NCBI RefSeq assembly: GCF_001909055.1
Contig: NZ_LVWI01000014.1
Span: forward strand, 62,001-126,000
DNA: 64,000 nucleotides
Reading direction: 5' to 3'
Source: Paenibacillus helianthi
GTDB taxonomy: Bacteria; Bacillota; Bacilli; Paenibacillales; Paenibacillaceae
Made by a program: the position numbers and the translations under genes. The notes under the pieces are model-generated. The model did not search any database. It saw nothing but the letters and a program-made list of their open reading frames with translations, and was not told the DNA's origin. Below, one piece after another: positions 16,760-26,273 of the stretch (its first letter is position 1; the number at the start of each line of letters is the position of its first letter).

Positions 16760-19288
16760 CTAGGCCGTTTGCCGCAGTCGTTCCACAACCGTGGCCTTGC
16801 TAAGCATTCTATAGGAGAATAAGGTAACGGTATACGCAATCGCAGCCAGGACCGGAACGACCAGAATAAAGGGCAGCCAGCCCATATGGAAGACAGTAAA
16901 GGCCATGTTGTCCGCAATACTTTTGGAAATCCGGTAAGTCAGAAATACGCCTAAGGTCGAGGTGACCGACACGGTTAATAGCACATTGAACACCCCTTCG
17001 TACACCAGAACTTTTTTCAGTTGCCGCTTGGTCATGCCAATGCTCTCCAGCAGAGCGAATTCATTTTTTCGCGCAATGACTCCGGTAATCACCGTGTTGA
17101 TATAATTAAGGACGCCAATGAGAGCAATGACGAAGCTGAGGCCGTAACCGATCGTCTGAAAAATACGGATAAATCCGCCAAGCTCCTGCCGATAGTCCTC
17201 TCTAGATTTGTAGGACAGTTCATCGCTTGATGCTGCAATAGATTTGGCGGTCTGCATAGCACTGTCGAGCTTGGCCGGGTCGACGTGGAGCGTTGCCGAT
17301 AGAGCCATAGGCGGATCGCTTCCCGCAGGCAGCTCCCTGGTCAATTCTGAGGAAGGAAAAAAAGCATTATAGCCACAGGCTGTGAAGGATTGGGTAGTTG
17401 CGGCATAAAGAGCATCATTATGTAGAACAGCCATGACCTCATAGCTTTTGCCCAGACCCTCATACTTCACCTGGTCACCGGGATGGTAATAAGACTTGTA
17501 AGTATCCTCTGCCATGTTGGATTCGGTGATCAGCACATAGTTTCCGGAGGCGAATTTCTGCGGGTCAAAGCTGCCTTCAATGATATCCTTCTGCACCAGG
17601 TCATACCAGCCGGCATCCATGCCGTAGAGATTGAGCTGAATGAAGTTATTCTTAAGAACCGCTGCAAGAGCCGGGTCTGATGGAGCAGTCTCTGCCAAAG
17701 GCTTCAGCGCTCCAAGTATAGTGTCATCCATAGTATAGTTCTCAACTTTGAAATAGACACTGTCCACACGTTCAACAACGTCAATCTTCCCTAATGCGTC
17801 TATGAACGGCTTCGAAAGCTTATAGGGATCACCGGGCCGCTCGCCCGCGCTCTGCACGATAGCTCTGTTGCGGATAACTGCGTCACCGTTTATAAATGTG
17901 CTGAGGTACTTATTGACATCCAGCGATGAGATGACGGTAAAAATAATGCTGAACAAGATCATGCTTAAGGAGAGCGAGGTCAGCATAAGGAACAGCTTCC
18001 TTTTGTTGCGGAACAGGTTGGCGAAGGCCATGGCGTACAGCTGTGCCCCGCGTTTCGAACGTTTGTGCATCTTGCGCTTAGCGCTTACGCCTGCGAACCG
18101 TACAGCTTCTACAGGGGCAATCCGTGCAGCCATCCGGCCCGGCTTGCTTGCCGCGATCCATACCGTCAGGTAGGCGAACACGGCAGCCCCGACAAAGATC
18201 CACGGACTGGACGAATAAGCCGTTTCGGTGGGTTCGTCTGAAAAGCTGCCCAGCAGCGGAGACAACAACCGGCCCATCCCGTATCCGGAAGCGAGCCCGA
18301 AGGGCAGGCCGATCAGATACAGCACTTGGGACTGGATCGTAATGATTCTCTTGAGCTGCCTCGGCGTAGTTCCGATCGCCTTCAGCAGGCCGTAAAACTT
18401 GACATCCCGTACAACCGATATGTAAAAGATATTATAAATCAGCAAATATCCGCTTAGCATGATGATCAGAATGACCGCCAGATAAGGGACCAGATTGATG
18501 ATATTTTCCGAGAGAGATGAAGCGGTGTAGGCCCAATTGATCCCAATTGGCACATCCAGGCCGGTATCCGCGAGCACTTTGTTCAGTTTTTTTTCGATAT
18601 CCACGGCATTGTTGAACATTACGCTCAGTTCTGCGGTGTTCACATAGGTGTTGTTGGCCTTGTACTTTACCGGATCAATAGAGGACAGATTCTTCTGCAC
18701 CCAAGCCTCAGAGACGAAAGCCAGTCCTGCCATCGACAAATTTTTGTCTGCCTCATAATATCCCGATACGATAAAATCCTGATGAATCACGCGCTCCCCG
18801 ATATTAATATCCAGAGTCACCTGCTGGTCCAGCGCATGCTTGATGCCGAGCTTGTCCATCACCCAGGTATTCAGTACAACTTCATTCTCAGCGGCAGGCA
18901 GCCCGCCTTCGATAAAGTTAATAAATCCGTGCCTGGCGTAAGCCTCGTCGATCCGCTTAACCTCAACCGGGCTATCCTTGAAAACCCCATCCTCCAGGTC
19001 CCCTGCATTCAGGGAAACACCGTATTCCCGTATAGAGGGATGCTTCTTCAGGATCTCCACCTGGGCTGGGGTAAGATATTTGAAGCCTCCGTGAAAATCA
19101 GAGCCAACGGTTTTCATCTGGGTCAATTCCATGGATTTGTTAATGCTCAGGACCATGGTGAAAATGGAGGTGATGAGCAGGGTAGTCAGGATGACAGCGC
19201 AGATCACGGCCAGATTGCGCATCGGATTAGCTTTGAGGCTTTTCAGGGAGAGTCGGGTTACAATTTTACGGTTGTTTGTGCTGATCAT
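16760..19288 (-). CDS. FtsX-type ABC transporter permease
   Basis: 842 residues. Double FtsX/MacB architecture: membrane helix at about 24-45, extracellular domain to about 255, three helices at 265-375, a further helix near 435, a second extracellular domain, then three C-terminal helices. Such permeases work with LolD/MacB-like ATPases in peptide-antibiotic detoxification or lipoprotein/peptide export. It overlaps the ATPase gene by 4 bases, so the two are translationally coupled. Longer than BceB (about 650) and without its single large loop, so it is not a strict BceB. Confidence 0.85.
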   Translation of the reverse strand: MISTNNRKIVTRLSLKSLKANPMRNLAVICAVILTTLLITSIFTMVLSINKSMELTQMKTVGSDFHGGFKYLTPAQVEILKKHPSIREYGVSLNAGDLEDGVFKDSPVEVKRIDEAYARHGFINFIEGGLPAAENEVVLNTWVMDKLGIKHALDQQVTLDINIGERVIHQDFIVSGYYEADKNLSMAGLAFVSEAWVQKNLSSIDPVKYKANNTYVNTAELSVMFNNAVDIEKKLNKVLADTGLDVPIGINWAYTASSLSENIINLVPYLAVILIIMLSGYLLIYNIFYISVVRDVKFYGLLKAIGTTPRQLKRIITIQSQVLYLIGLPFGLASGYGMGRLLSPLLGSFSDEPTETAYSSSPWIFVGAAVFAYLTVWIAASKPGRMAARIAPVEAVRFAGVSAKRKMHKRSKRGAQLYAMAFANLFRNKRKLFLMLTSLSLSMILFSIIFTVISSLDVNKYLSTFINGDAVIRNRAIVQSAGERPGDPYKLSKPFIDALGKIDVVERVDSVYFKVENYTMDDTILGALKPLAETAPSDPALAAVLKNNFIQLNLYGMDAGWYDLVQKDIIEGSFDPQKFASGNYVLITESNMAEDTYKSYYHPGDQVKYEGLGKSYEVMAVLHNDALYAATTQSFTACGYNAFFPSSELTRELPAGSDPPMALSATLHVDPAKLDSAMQTAKSIAASSDELSYKSREDYRQELGGFIRIFQTIGYGLSFVIALIGVLNYINTVITGVIARKNEFALLESIGMTKRQLKKVLVYEGVFNVLLTVSVTSTLGVFLTYRISKSIADNMAFTVFHMGWLPFILVVPVLAAIAYTVTLFSYRMLSKATVVERLRQTA

Positions 19289-19986
19289 AGCGGACTTGCT
19301 CCGCTGGAGGCAGCATGCCCTGAAACAATACGCCCGTCTTCAATGCGGATAATGCGGTCTGCGGTCTGGGCGATAGACTCGTTATGGGTAATCATGACAA
19401 TGGTCTGATTGAATTTTTCACTCATCTGCTTCAGCAGAATCAGTACCTCCTGGCTGGTTTTGCTGTCAAGATTGCCCGTAGGCTCGTCCGCCAGAATGAT
19501 CGAAGGTTTGGTGGCTAGGGCTCTGGCAATAGCTACCCGCTGCTGCTGGCCGCCGGAAAGATTGGAGGGCAGATTGTGGATTTTCTCCTGCAGGCCCAAA
19601 GCCCGGATCACTTCGTCCAGATAGGTCTGATCGATGCTGCCGCCGTCGAGTTCTATAGGAAGCAGAATATTTTCGAGTACATTCAGGATCGGTACCAGGT
19701 TGTAGCTCTGAAAGACGAATCCGACCGACCGGCGTCTAAAAATCGTCAATTTCTCGTCGCTCATCGCAAAAATATCGTTCCCGTCCACAAAAACCTTGCC
19801 TGCCGTAGCCCGGTCGAGACCGCCTAGCATATGCAGCAGCGTGCTTTTTCCGCTCCCGCTGGTGCCGACAATGGCCACAAACTCCCCTTTCTCCACGGAC
19901 AGCGACACATCATCCAGCGCTTTTACAGTGGTCTGCGGGTCTTTTCCATAATATTTCTTCAGATGTTCGATTCTCAAAATAGGCAT
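19285..19986 (-). CDS. ABC transporter ATPase, LolD/MacB/BceA type
   Basis: 233 residues. Walker [11 protein letters not shown]-loop [10 protein letters not shown], signature [14 protein letters not shown], Walker [13 protein letters not shown] and H-loop MITHNE are intact. The NLD after the Walker B glutamate is typical for the MacB/LolD/BceA subfamily. Partner of the FtsX-type permease. Confidence 0.93.
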   Translation of the reverse strand: MPILRIEHLKKYYGKDPQTTVKALDDVSLSVEKGEFVAIVGTSGSGKSTLLHMLGGLDRATAGKVFVDGNDIFAMSDEKLTIFRRRSVGFVFQSYNLVPILNVLENILLPIELDGGSIDQTYLDEVIRALGLQEKIHNLPSNLSGGQQQRVAIARALATKPSIILADEPTGNLDSKTSQEVLILLKQMSEKFNQTIVMITHNESIAQTADRIIRIEDGRIVSGHAASSGASPL

Positions 19987-20079
19987 GAGTAGGTCATTCC
20001 TCCATCATCTTGGGTTATTCCTTAAGATATCAGACCAATCTAACCGGGCAGTGTCTGAAATCTGTCAGGATTGACACCA

Positions 20080-21114
20080 TTAGATCTGGGGGAGGAAGAT
20101 CGAGAGCTTCGTACCTGTGCCGACCCCGGAGGCCGCTGTAATAAAACCTCCCTGGAGGCTGATAATTTTCTGCGTTAAATAGAGCCCGATTCCGATGCCT
20201 TCGTATTCCCTGGCGCTGTGTCCCCGGTAGAACCGTTTGAAGATATGTTCAAGCTCATTCCCCGGAATCCCCATGCCTGTATCAGAGATATCAATACGAG
20301 TGAACATTTCATTGCCTCCGGCCGCAATCCGGATACTGCCGCCTGCTTCCGAATACTTCACCGCATTCTCCAGCAGGTTGAACAGTGCTTCGCTGGTCCA
20401 CTTATGATCGTGGCGTGCTTTTGTCAGCGGATCACATGCAATTTGGACACTGATCCCCTTATTTTCCGCACGGGTATAGATGTGGGATACAGCGCTGGTA
20501 ATCGTCGCAATAACAGGGGTGACCTCGCTCTGCAGGGTAATCATCCCCGTTTCCAGTCTGGATAATTTGACCAGTGAGGTGATCAGCCATTCGAGCTTTT
20601 CCGATTGCGACTCGATCTGGTTCAGCAGAAGCCGCGTATCTCCACCGAGTTCAGGCGTTTCCGCAAGCAGCTGGCTGTAGAGCAGGATATTGGAGAGAGG
20701 GGTCTTGGTCTGATGGGAGATATCCGAGATGAGCTCCTTGATGGTGTTTTTTTCGGTTTCCAGATTCTGCTCATTCGCTTGGTTAATCTCAATGTAACGT
20801 AACAATTTATGCTCCAGGGAAGAGAGACTGGTCTCGTCAAAATGGGTCAGCTTCTCCCGTCCATGAATCGCCCGGTCCACCATTTCATCTACTGAATTCA
20901 TAAAGGCTGTAACCTGCCGCCGCAGCATCCAGTTCCACAAGGCTCCCAGGATCAGCATACAGGATACGAAGAGGACCGTCAGTTCCGTGAGTGCCGGCTG
21001 CTTCCCTTCCAGAAACACGACCCTTCCAGCGTAACCCGATACCAGAAGCACTAAAATTGCCGAAAAAATAAAGTTCCCCCGTTTGGAGCTCCGTACATCA
21101 TTACGGCTGGTCAT
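20080..21114 (-). CDS. Sensor histidine kinase
   Basis: 344 residues from ATG 21114, whose ATGA overlaps the regulator's stop. Two membrane helices near residues 14-33 and 48-65 with only about 14 residues outside, so there is no real extracellular sensor domain; this resembles the intramembrane-sensing BceS class. H-box SDISHQTKTPLSNIL, N-box LFNLLENAVKYS, G-boxes DTGMGIPG and GIGIGLYLTQ. It likely senses through the adjacent transporter. Confidence 0.88.
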   Translation of the reverse strand: MTSRNDVRSSKRGNFIFSAILVLLVSGYAGRVVFLEGKQPALTELTVLFVSCMLILGALWNWMLRRQVTAFMNSVDEMVDRAIHGREKLTHFDETSLSSLEHKLLRYIEINQANEQNLETEKNTIKELISDISHQTKTPLSNILLYSQLLAETPELGGDTRLLLNQIESQSEKLEWLITSLVKLSRLETGMITLQSEVTPVIATITSAVSHIYTRAENKGISVQIACDPLTKARHDHKWTSEALFNLLENAVKYSEAGGSIRIAAGGNEMFTRIDISDTGMGIPGNELEHIFKRFYRGHSAREYEGIGIGLYLTQKIISLQGGFITAASGVGTGTKLSIFLPQI

Positions 21115-21797
21115 AGATTCGGTCTTTCCGCCCACATATACCCCAGGCCGTAGACGGTTTTGATGTGTTTCGGAGCCGAAGGCTCGTCCTCGATCTTGGC
21201 GCGCAGCCGTTTGATAGCTACCGTAAGTGCGTTCTCATCCACAAACTCAGCCTCCTGCGACCAGATCTTGTCGATTAACTGTTCTCTGCCCAGAATCATG
21301 CCGGGGTTCGTGACCAGTATTTTCAGCAGCTTCAGTTCGGTTTTGCTAAGGATTAAGGGTTCTGAATTCTTATAAAATTCCAGCCGTCCAAAATCAAAGC
21401 TCAAGGGGCCGAGTGTGAACTTATCCCCGCCGCGGGAGGAAGCCCGTTTGAGAACGGCCATGACTCTGGCCCGCAGGATCATCAGGCTGAAAGGCTTGGT
21501 AATATAGTCATCGCCTCCAAGCTCAAATCCAGTAACGATATCCGGCTCCAGGTCATTTGCGGTCAAGAAGATAATCGGTACCTGAGAGGTTCTACGGATT
21601 TTCTCACAGTAGTCTAATCCGCTTCCGTCAGGGAGATTGATGTCCAGAATGATCAGATCTATCTTAATAGAAGAAACGATTTGCTCCGCTGAGGCAATAT
21701 CGTAGGCTTGCTGTATCGCAAAATCATTCTGGGCAAGGGTTAAGGCGATCCCTTTGTTCAGGCTTCGGTCATCTTCAACGATGAGTAGTGTCTTCAT
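21111..21797 (-). CDS. OmpR-family response regulator
   Basis: 228 residues. Receiver with acidic pair EDD, phosphoacceptor in LIILDINLPDGSG and Lys in YITKPFS; C-terminal winged helix with the usual VDENALTVAIKRLR and TVYGLGYMW. First gene of the regulator-kinase-ATPase-permease series, which it probably autoregulates. Confidence 0.93.
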   Translation of the reverse strand: MKTLLIVEDDRSLNKGIALTLAQNDFAIQQAYDIASAEQIVSSIKIDLIILDINLPDGSGLDYCEKIRRTSQVPIIFLTANDLEPDIVTGFELGGDDYITKPFSLMILRARVMAVLKRASSRGGDKFTLGPLSFDFGRLEFYKNSEPLILSKTELKLLKILVTNPGMILGREQLIDKIWSQEAEFVDENALTVAIKRLRAKIEDEPSAPKHIKTVYGLGYMWAERPNL

Positions 21798-21877
21798 GGG
21801 TTATGCTCCTTTGCTGTGCCGCTTGCAAACAATAGCCAGATAAGGATGATTTCATGCTCCAGGCTGTTTACTTCCAT

Positions 21878-21906
21878 ATTATGTACAACGCTGCAGGATT
21901 ACGCAA
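21878..21906 (-). promoter_or_regulatory. Promoter of the two-component/ABC operon
   Basis: Minus strand: TTGCGT (21906-21901), 17 bases, CATAAT (21883-21878), about 80 bases before the regulator ATG. Confidence 0.55.
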
Positions 21907-22012
21907 TCCGAAGTTGGGGGTGCCGGAGAGTACGCTGTCCCCGCCCAGGCATCCTGCAGTCGCATAGCCTCCCCGACTAAGGTCCAGTACACAAAACCGT
22001 CCACGGTCTGTT

Positions 22013-22039
22013 TTGAAAGTCTGCGGTTTGCCCTAGAAT
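22013..22039 (+). promoter_or_regulatory. Possible promoter of the lia/psp operon
   Basis: TTGAAA at 22013-22018 and TAGAAT at 22034-22039 with a short 15-base spacer. The flanking AAACCG (near 21995) and CGGTTT (22024-22029) form an imperfect inverted repeat around it, a possible LiaR target. No clear B. subtilis-type LiaR box was found. Confidence 0.35.
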
Positions 22040-22081
22040 AAGGCTATAAGGTTCAAGGTTAACGAAAGGCGGTGAGAAAAA

Positions 22082-22384
22082 ATGCAAAGAAGACAAGGTA
22101 ATGGACTTGCGGTTGTTCTGATCGTACTTGGAGCGATTATGCTGATGGGAATTGCCCTTCCGCTGATCCATGGAATGTTCAGACTCCTGTTCCCGGTATT
22201 GCTGGTTGTTCTCGGGTACTATGGAATTAAAAGCGGACGCAAGATTATCGGCTGGGTGGTGCTGTTCATCGGTGTCATGTCCCTGATCGCGAAGCTTTCC
22301 TGGATCATCGGACCGCTGCTCGGTATCGCGCTGGTGGTTTGGGGCATCTCGGTGCTGAAGGGTAGAAAAAACGGAACATATTAA
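22082..22384 (+). CDS. Small membrane protein, LiaI-like
   Basis: 100 residues that are mostly hydrophobic: helices at about 8-26, 30-46, 52-68 and 72-90, with basic ends (MQRRQGN, KGRKNGTY). Resembles LiaI/DUF5668-type partners that anchor PspA/LiaH to the membrane. The neighbouring pspA gene supports this. Confidence 0.65.
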   Translation: MQRRQGNGLAVVLIVLGAIMLMGIALPLIHGMFRLLFPVLLVVLGYYGIKSGRKIIGWVVLFIGVMSLIAKLSWIIGPLLGIALVVWGISVLKGRKNGTY

Positions 22385-22429
22385 GCATTCAAGGTTACTT
22401 AATAAGAAGCAGGGAGGGAGCCGAAAATC

Positions 22430-23107
22430 ATGAGTGTTTTTCGCCGCATGAGGGATATTACCGTAGCTAACTTAAATGAACGACTGGAACAGAGCCAGGA
22501 TCCGGTGAAGCTGATCGATCAATTTCTACATTCAACCCGTGAGGAAATCGCCGAAGCCGAGAGGCTGTACCAGCAATATGCAGCCCATACGAAGCAGCTG
22601 CAGCAGCAAGTAAATCAGGCGACGGCCATGAGGAACAAACGTGAAGAGCAGGCGCTGCTGGCGCTCAAGGCTGGCGAGGATAACCTGGCTAAGCTGGCGC
22701 TTCAGGAAAAGATTATTCACGAGGAAAAGCTGGAGCAGTACAGCGGTCTGCTGGAGCAGAGCCAGCAATCACTTTTTGAGCTTGAAGGCCAGCTGAACGA
22801 GCTGAAAATGGAGTATCAGACGGTATACAGCAAACGCCAGTATTATGCAGCACGGATGGAGTCGCTGCGGTTGCAGCAGCGCATGAACCAAAGAGCCACG
22901 GCCTATGGCAATGGCGGTGACGTTCCCAAAATGTTCGGCCGGCTGGAAGACCGGATGAGCGATTGGGAGCTGGAAGCGAAGAGTCTGCGCGATCTGCGCC
23001 GCATGGGCCAGGAATACGCCATTCAGGCAGGAGAAACCGTGGCGACTGTACTCGAAAGAGAGATGGCCCGCCTGAAGGAGAAGCTGAACAACGATGGAAA
23101 GGAGTAG
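22430..23107 (+). CDS. PspA/IM30 family protein (LiaH-like), first copy
   Basis: 225 residues, nearly all coiled coil. The amphipathic N-terminus MSVFRRMRDITVANLNERLE and DPVKLIDQFL are typical of PspA/Vipp1/LiaH, which form ESCRT-III-like rods on stressed membranes. Good AGGGAGG site. Lies between the LiaI-like anchor and PspC. Confidence 0.92.
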   Translation: MSVFRRMRDITVANLNERLEQSQDPVKLIDQFLHSTREEIAEAERLYQQYAAHTKQLQQQVNQATAMRNKREEQALLALKAGEDNLAKLALQEKIIHEEKLEQYSGLLEQSQQSLFELEGQLNELKMEYQTVYSKRQYYAARMESLRLQQRMNQRATAYGNGGDVPKMFGRLEDRMSDWELEAKSLRDLRRMGQEYAIQAGETVATVLEREMARLKEKLNNDGKE

Positions 23108-23111
23108 TTCT

Positions 23112-23588
23112 ATGACCCGATTGTATCGTTCAACCCAAGATAAGGTGATGACAGGGCTGGCAGGTGGATTGTCCGAAACGCTCGGCATCGACTCCACCCT
23201 GTTCCGGATTCTGCTGGTGGTTAGTATTCCTTTTACCGGCGGAGCTACCATTCTTGCTTATTTTGTCGCAGCGCTTATTATACCCAAAGAGCCGACCCAG
23301 TATAATCCTTTCGGACCTGGACCCGGCGCGCCGGGTGGCCCTTATGGCGGCCCTTACTCAGGAAGACCTGAGCATGGACGCGGACCGCAGGGCCCTCACG
23401 GACAGGGCGGATACGGCCCTTACGGCAGCCAGCCGGGCTACAACCCCGGTTATGATAAAGCGGGTGCCTACTCGGCACAAGACTCCGGTATTGATGCCAT
23501 GATGAAGGATATTGAGAAGAAAGCCCTGCAAAAAGAAGTCGAAGAACTCAAACAAAAACTTGCCAAATACGAGAAGGGAGAAGTGTAA
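23112..23588 (+). CDS. PspC-domain protein with Gly/Pro/Tyr-rich linker
   Basis: 158 residues from ATG 23112 (AAAGGAG upstream). Residues 1-60 are the PspC domain: RSTQDKVMTGLAGGLSETLG and one membrane-spanning pair ending in ALIIPKEP. Residues about 65-125 are a low-complexity Gly-Pro-Tyr-rich stretch. The C-terminal 35 residues are a charged coiled coil (KKALQKEVEELKQKL) that could pair with the PspA coils. Confidence 0.88.
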   Translation: MTRLYRSTQDKVMTGLAGGLSETLGIDSTLFRILLVVSIPFTGGATILAYFVAALIIPKEPTQYNPFGPGPGAPGGPYGGPYSGRPEHGRGPQGPHGQGGYGPYGSQPGYNPGYDKAGAYSAQDSGIDAMMKDIEKKALQKEVEELKQKLAKYEKGEV

Positions 23589-23591
23589 ATT

Positions 23592-24299
23592 ATGGGAGTA
23601 TTTCAACGGATTAAGGATATGACAAAGGCGTCGGTAAATGACTTGCTGGATAAGGTAGAGGACCCAATCGTAATGCTGAATCAATATCTGCGCGATATGG
23701 AGGCTGAAATTCACGAAGCTGAGGTAACTGTAGCGAAGCAGATGGCCAATGAACGCCGCATGAAGCAGCGTGTAGAGGAAGCTGCGAAGGTATCCGGACA
23801 ACGTGCAGCCCAGGCTGAACTGGCACTGAAGAATGGCCAGGAGGAAGTTACACGCAAGCTGCTGGAAGAAAAAATCTACTTCGACCAGAAGCAAGCCGAA
23901 TACAGCGAGCTTCACGCTCAGGCGGAAGTGCAGGCCAAGGAATTGGTGCAGCAGCTTCATGATATGAAGGACGAATTCTACAAGCTCCGCAACAAACGCA
24001 ATGAGCTGGTATCCCGTGCACAAATGGCCAAGGCCAAGAAGCAAATGTCGCAAATCAGCAGTGTTCATGCCATCGAGAGCGGCAGCGCATCTCTGGGCTT
24101 CCACCGGATGGAAGAAAAAATCATGCAGCTTGAAGCGGAAGCTGATGTCATGCGTGCCCCTTACAGCCCTTCGGCAACAGCATACAGCAAACCGGTTGAT
24201 GCTGAAAAGCAACTGAAAGTGGAAGAGCAGCTCGCTGCATTGAAGAGCAAGCTGAACACCTCACCATCATCCCCTTCTTTGGATAAAAAAGAAGAATAA
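23592..24299 (+). CDS. PspA/IM30 family protein, second copy
   Basis: 235 residues, coiled coil throughout. N-terminus [20 protein letters not shown] and [13 protein letters not shown] define the family. It diverges from the first copy but keeps the same length, so this locus carries two PspA paralogues that could co-assemble. Ends just before a strong terminator. Confidence 0.92.
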   Translation: MGVFQRIKDMTKASVNDLLDKVEDPIVMLNQYLRDMEAEIHEAEVTVAKQMANERRMKQRVEEAAKVSGQRAAQAELALKNGQEEVTRKLLEEKIYFDQKQAEYSELHAQAEVQAKELVQQLHDMKDEFYKLRNKRNELVSRAQMAKAKKQMSQISSVHAIESGSASLGFHRMEEKIMQLEAEADVMRAPYSPSATAYSKPVDAEKQLKVEEQLAALKSKLNTSPSSPSLDKKEE

Positions 24300-24344
24300 A
24301 GCCTGTTCCTAAATCATAGGCGGATATGATATGCTGATCAAGGT

Positions 24345-24386
24345 AAAGCCATACGGTATGGATCTTCCATACCGGTATGGCTTTTG
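24345..24386 (+). terminator. Terminator after the pspA paralogues
   Basis: Arms of 17-18 bases (AAAGCCATAC... and ...GGTATGGCTTT) with one bulge, loop ATCTT, then TTTTG. It separates the LiaI-PspA-PspC-PspA part from liaFSR. Confidence 0.85.
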
Positions 24387-24414
24387 TAGCGGGATGCGGG
24401 AAACATAAGGATAC

Positions 24415-24532
24415 TGCTTACAAGAGAGTTGCTCCGCAAAACTTAAGGCTTATGCTTACGAAGAGAGTTGCTCCGCAAAACTTAAGGCTTATGCTTACGA
24501 AGAGAGTTTTGCTCCGCAAAACTTATAGGAGG
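24415..24532 (+). repeat. Three copies of a 39-bp tandem repeat
   Basis: Units start at 24415, 24454 and 24493 with GCTTACGAAGAGAGTTGCTC as common core, continuing CGCAAAACTTAAGGCTTAT; the third has two extra T's and leads into the ribosome site of liaF. Non-coding leader repeat. Confidence 0.9.
24505..24523 (+). promoter_or_regulatory. Hairpin next to the liaF ribosome site
   Basis: AGTTTTGC-TCC-GCAAAACT is a perfect 8-bp stem found only in the third repeat copy, because of its two extra T's. It ends 3 bases before TAGGAGG. Confidence 0.6.
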
Positions 24533-24538
24533 TGCGAA

Positions 24539-25186
24539 ATGGATAAACGGAACCGTATGCTTGCCATAGGACTGATCGGCGTCGGCTGCTTAATGATATT
24601 TGGCAGATGGCTCGGCTTTTTTTCCATTGTCGCGCTTCTGTTCCTGCTGCTCGGGATTTACCGGACAACGTCGGGCAAAGTCAAGCAAGGCTATAAGCTA
24701 CTGGGAGTTGGCGCAGTACTGCTGCTGCTGGATCACCTGCTGCTGGTGCTCGGGATTTGCCTGATCTCTCTGGGGATGTTTTTTGTCAAATCCAGACGGA
24801 TACAGCGCAGGGGCGGGTTTATGCAGAAGCAAAGCTTCTCCTCCAGATTTGACTGGGATCTGTCACCTTGGGTGATGAGCAGCCTGAGCGCCTGGCATGT
24901 GCTGGGTGAGGCGGATATTGACCTGTCGCTGGCGATGGCAGAAGACCGGGAGACCGTGATGCTGTTCCAGGGGATCTTTGGCGATACGGACATACACCTG
25001 TCCGAGGATTATGGCGTGGAGATCGAGGCATTTGTGCTGTTCGGCTCCATTGAATTCGGCAGCCACCGCGACGCGGGCATGCTAAACCGGCTGAATTGGA
25101 AGTCAGCTAACTACGATAGCTGTGAGCAGAAAGTGAAGTTTAATATTTCTTATATTATGGGTGACCTGGATGTGCGGGCAGATTGA
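24539..25186 (+). CDS. liaF: LiaF-like cell-envelope stress repressor
   Basis: 215 residues from ATG 24539, preceded by AGGAGGTG; the open frame extends upstream only through the 39-bp repeats. Four hydrophobic segments within residues 8-85, then a soluble beta-rich domain of the LiaF C-terminal type (IDLSLAMAEDRETVMLFQ, GDTDIHLSEDYGVEIEAFVL). LiaF keeps LiaS in the off state in the absence of envelope stress. The LiaS gene follows. Confidence 0.85.
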   Translation: MDKRNRMLAIGLIGVGCLMIFGRWLGFFSIVALLFLLLGIYRTTSGKVKQGYKLLGVGAVLLLLDHLLLVLGICLISLGMFFVKSRRIQRRGGFMQKQSFSSRFDWDLSPWVMSSLSAWHVLGEADIDLSLAMAEDRETVMLFQGIFGDTDIHLSEDYGVEIEAFVLFGSIEFGSHRDAGMLNRLNWKSANYDSCEQKVKFNISYIMGDLDVRAD

Positions 25187-25224
25187 GTGGTCTGACACGG
25201 AACCATGGAGGAGGGCTTCCCGGC

Positions 25225-26259
25225 ATGGGCAAAAAAAGCAGTAATATGGTTACGCGCAGCATGGGGGAGGGAGCTCTTTTCTCTTTGGTCATGCTGCTCG
25301 TTTTCCTGTACATCATGTATACATATGGATATCTGCAGCCGTTTGAGAATTGGGAAATCGGTGTCCGGACAGCGGTATCACTAATATTGCTGCCGGTGGT
25401 GTTTGGTATCGTTTTCGGCTTTTACCAAGGATTCCGGACCAAGCGGAAGTTAGAGCTCCTGCGGGCGACACTGGTGGCTTGGGAGAAAGGGAATCTGACC
25501 CCGGCCATGCCGGAGCTGGGCAATGATGAGCTGGGCCGGCTTAGTGAGCAGCTTAGCCGGATCAGCGGCAAATGGGAGAACCAGGTGAATACGCTGCAGC
25601 GGCTCTCGACGAACAACGCCAAGCTGGCCGAGCAGGCCCGCGTCACAGCGATTATGGAAGAACGGCAGCGGCTCGCCCGGGAACTGCACGACGCCGTGTC
25701 ACAACAGCTGTTCGCGATCTCCATGACGGCTACGGCAGTAGGGCGGACGCTGGAAAAGGACTTTGACAAGGCGCAGCGGCAAATTGCGCTGATTGAGGAA
25801 ATGTCTGCCGTCGCCCAGTCCGAGATGAGGGCACTGCTGCTGCATTTGCGCCCGGTCTACCTGGAAGGCAAAGGGCTGCGGCAGGGGCTGCAGGAGCTGA
25901 TTAAGGAGCTGGAGATCAAGGTCCCAATTGACATTGTGTTCGAGATGGACCCGGATGTACAACTGATGAAGGGCATTGAGAATCATTTGTTCCGCATCGT
26001 GCAGGAAGCTATTTCCAACACCCTGCGGCACGCCAAGGCGGAGAAGATGGAGATCCGTCTGCACCGCCGGGGCGACACTGTCCGCCTGACGCTGCGCGAC
26101 GATGGAGTCGGGTTCGAGATGGATGAGAGCAAGCAGACATCCTACGGCTTGTCGAACATGCAGGAGCGGATTATTGAGACCGGAGGCTCGATCCAGTTCA
26201 TTACCGCTCCGGGCAAAGGTATGCGAATTGAGATTACCGTACCATTAGTCAATGAATAG
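25225..26259 (+). CDS. liaS: Sensor histidine kinase LiaS
   Basis: 344 residues from ATG 25225, 9 bases after GGAGGAGGG. Two membrane helices (about 15-35 and 45-67) with a short outside loop, a HAMP-like segment, then HisKA_3 with ERQRLARELHDAVSQQLFAI and a HATPase domain (DDGVGFEM, YGLSNMQERI). Intramembrane-sensing kinase of the LiaFSR module that responds to lipid II-cycle antibiotics. Confidence 0.92.
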   Translation: MGKKSSNMVTRSMGEGALFSLVMLLVFLYIMYTYGYLQPFENWEIGVRTAVSLILLPVVFGIVFGFYQGFRTKRKLELLRATLVAWEKGNLTPAMPELGNDELGRLSEQLSRISGKWENQVNTLQRLSTNNAKLAEQARVTAIMEERQRLARELHDAVSQQLFAISMTATAVGRTLEKDFDKAQRQIALIEEMSAVAQSEMRALLLHLRPVYLEGKGLRQGLQELIKELEIKVPIDIVFEMDPDVQLMKGIENHLFRIVQEAISNTLRHAKAEKMEIRLHRRGDTVRLTLRDDGVGFEMDESKQTSYGLSNMQERIIETGGSIQFITAPGKGMRIEITVPLVNE

Positions 26260-26273
26260 GAGGCAAGGGTACC

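Noticed and set aside
24415..24532. CRISPR-like array
   Set aside because: The 39-bp units are contiguous with no unique spacers and no cas genes; it is a simple tandem repeat.
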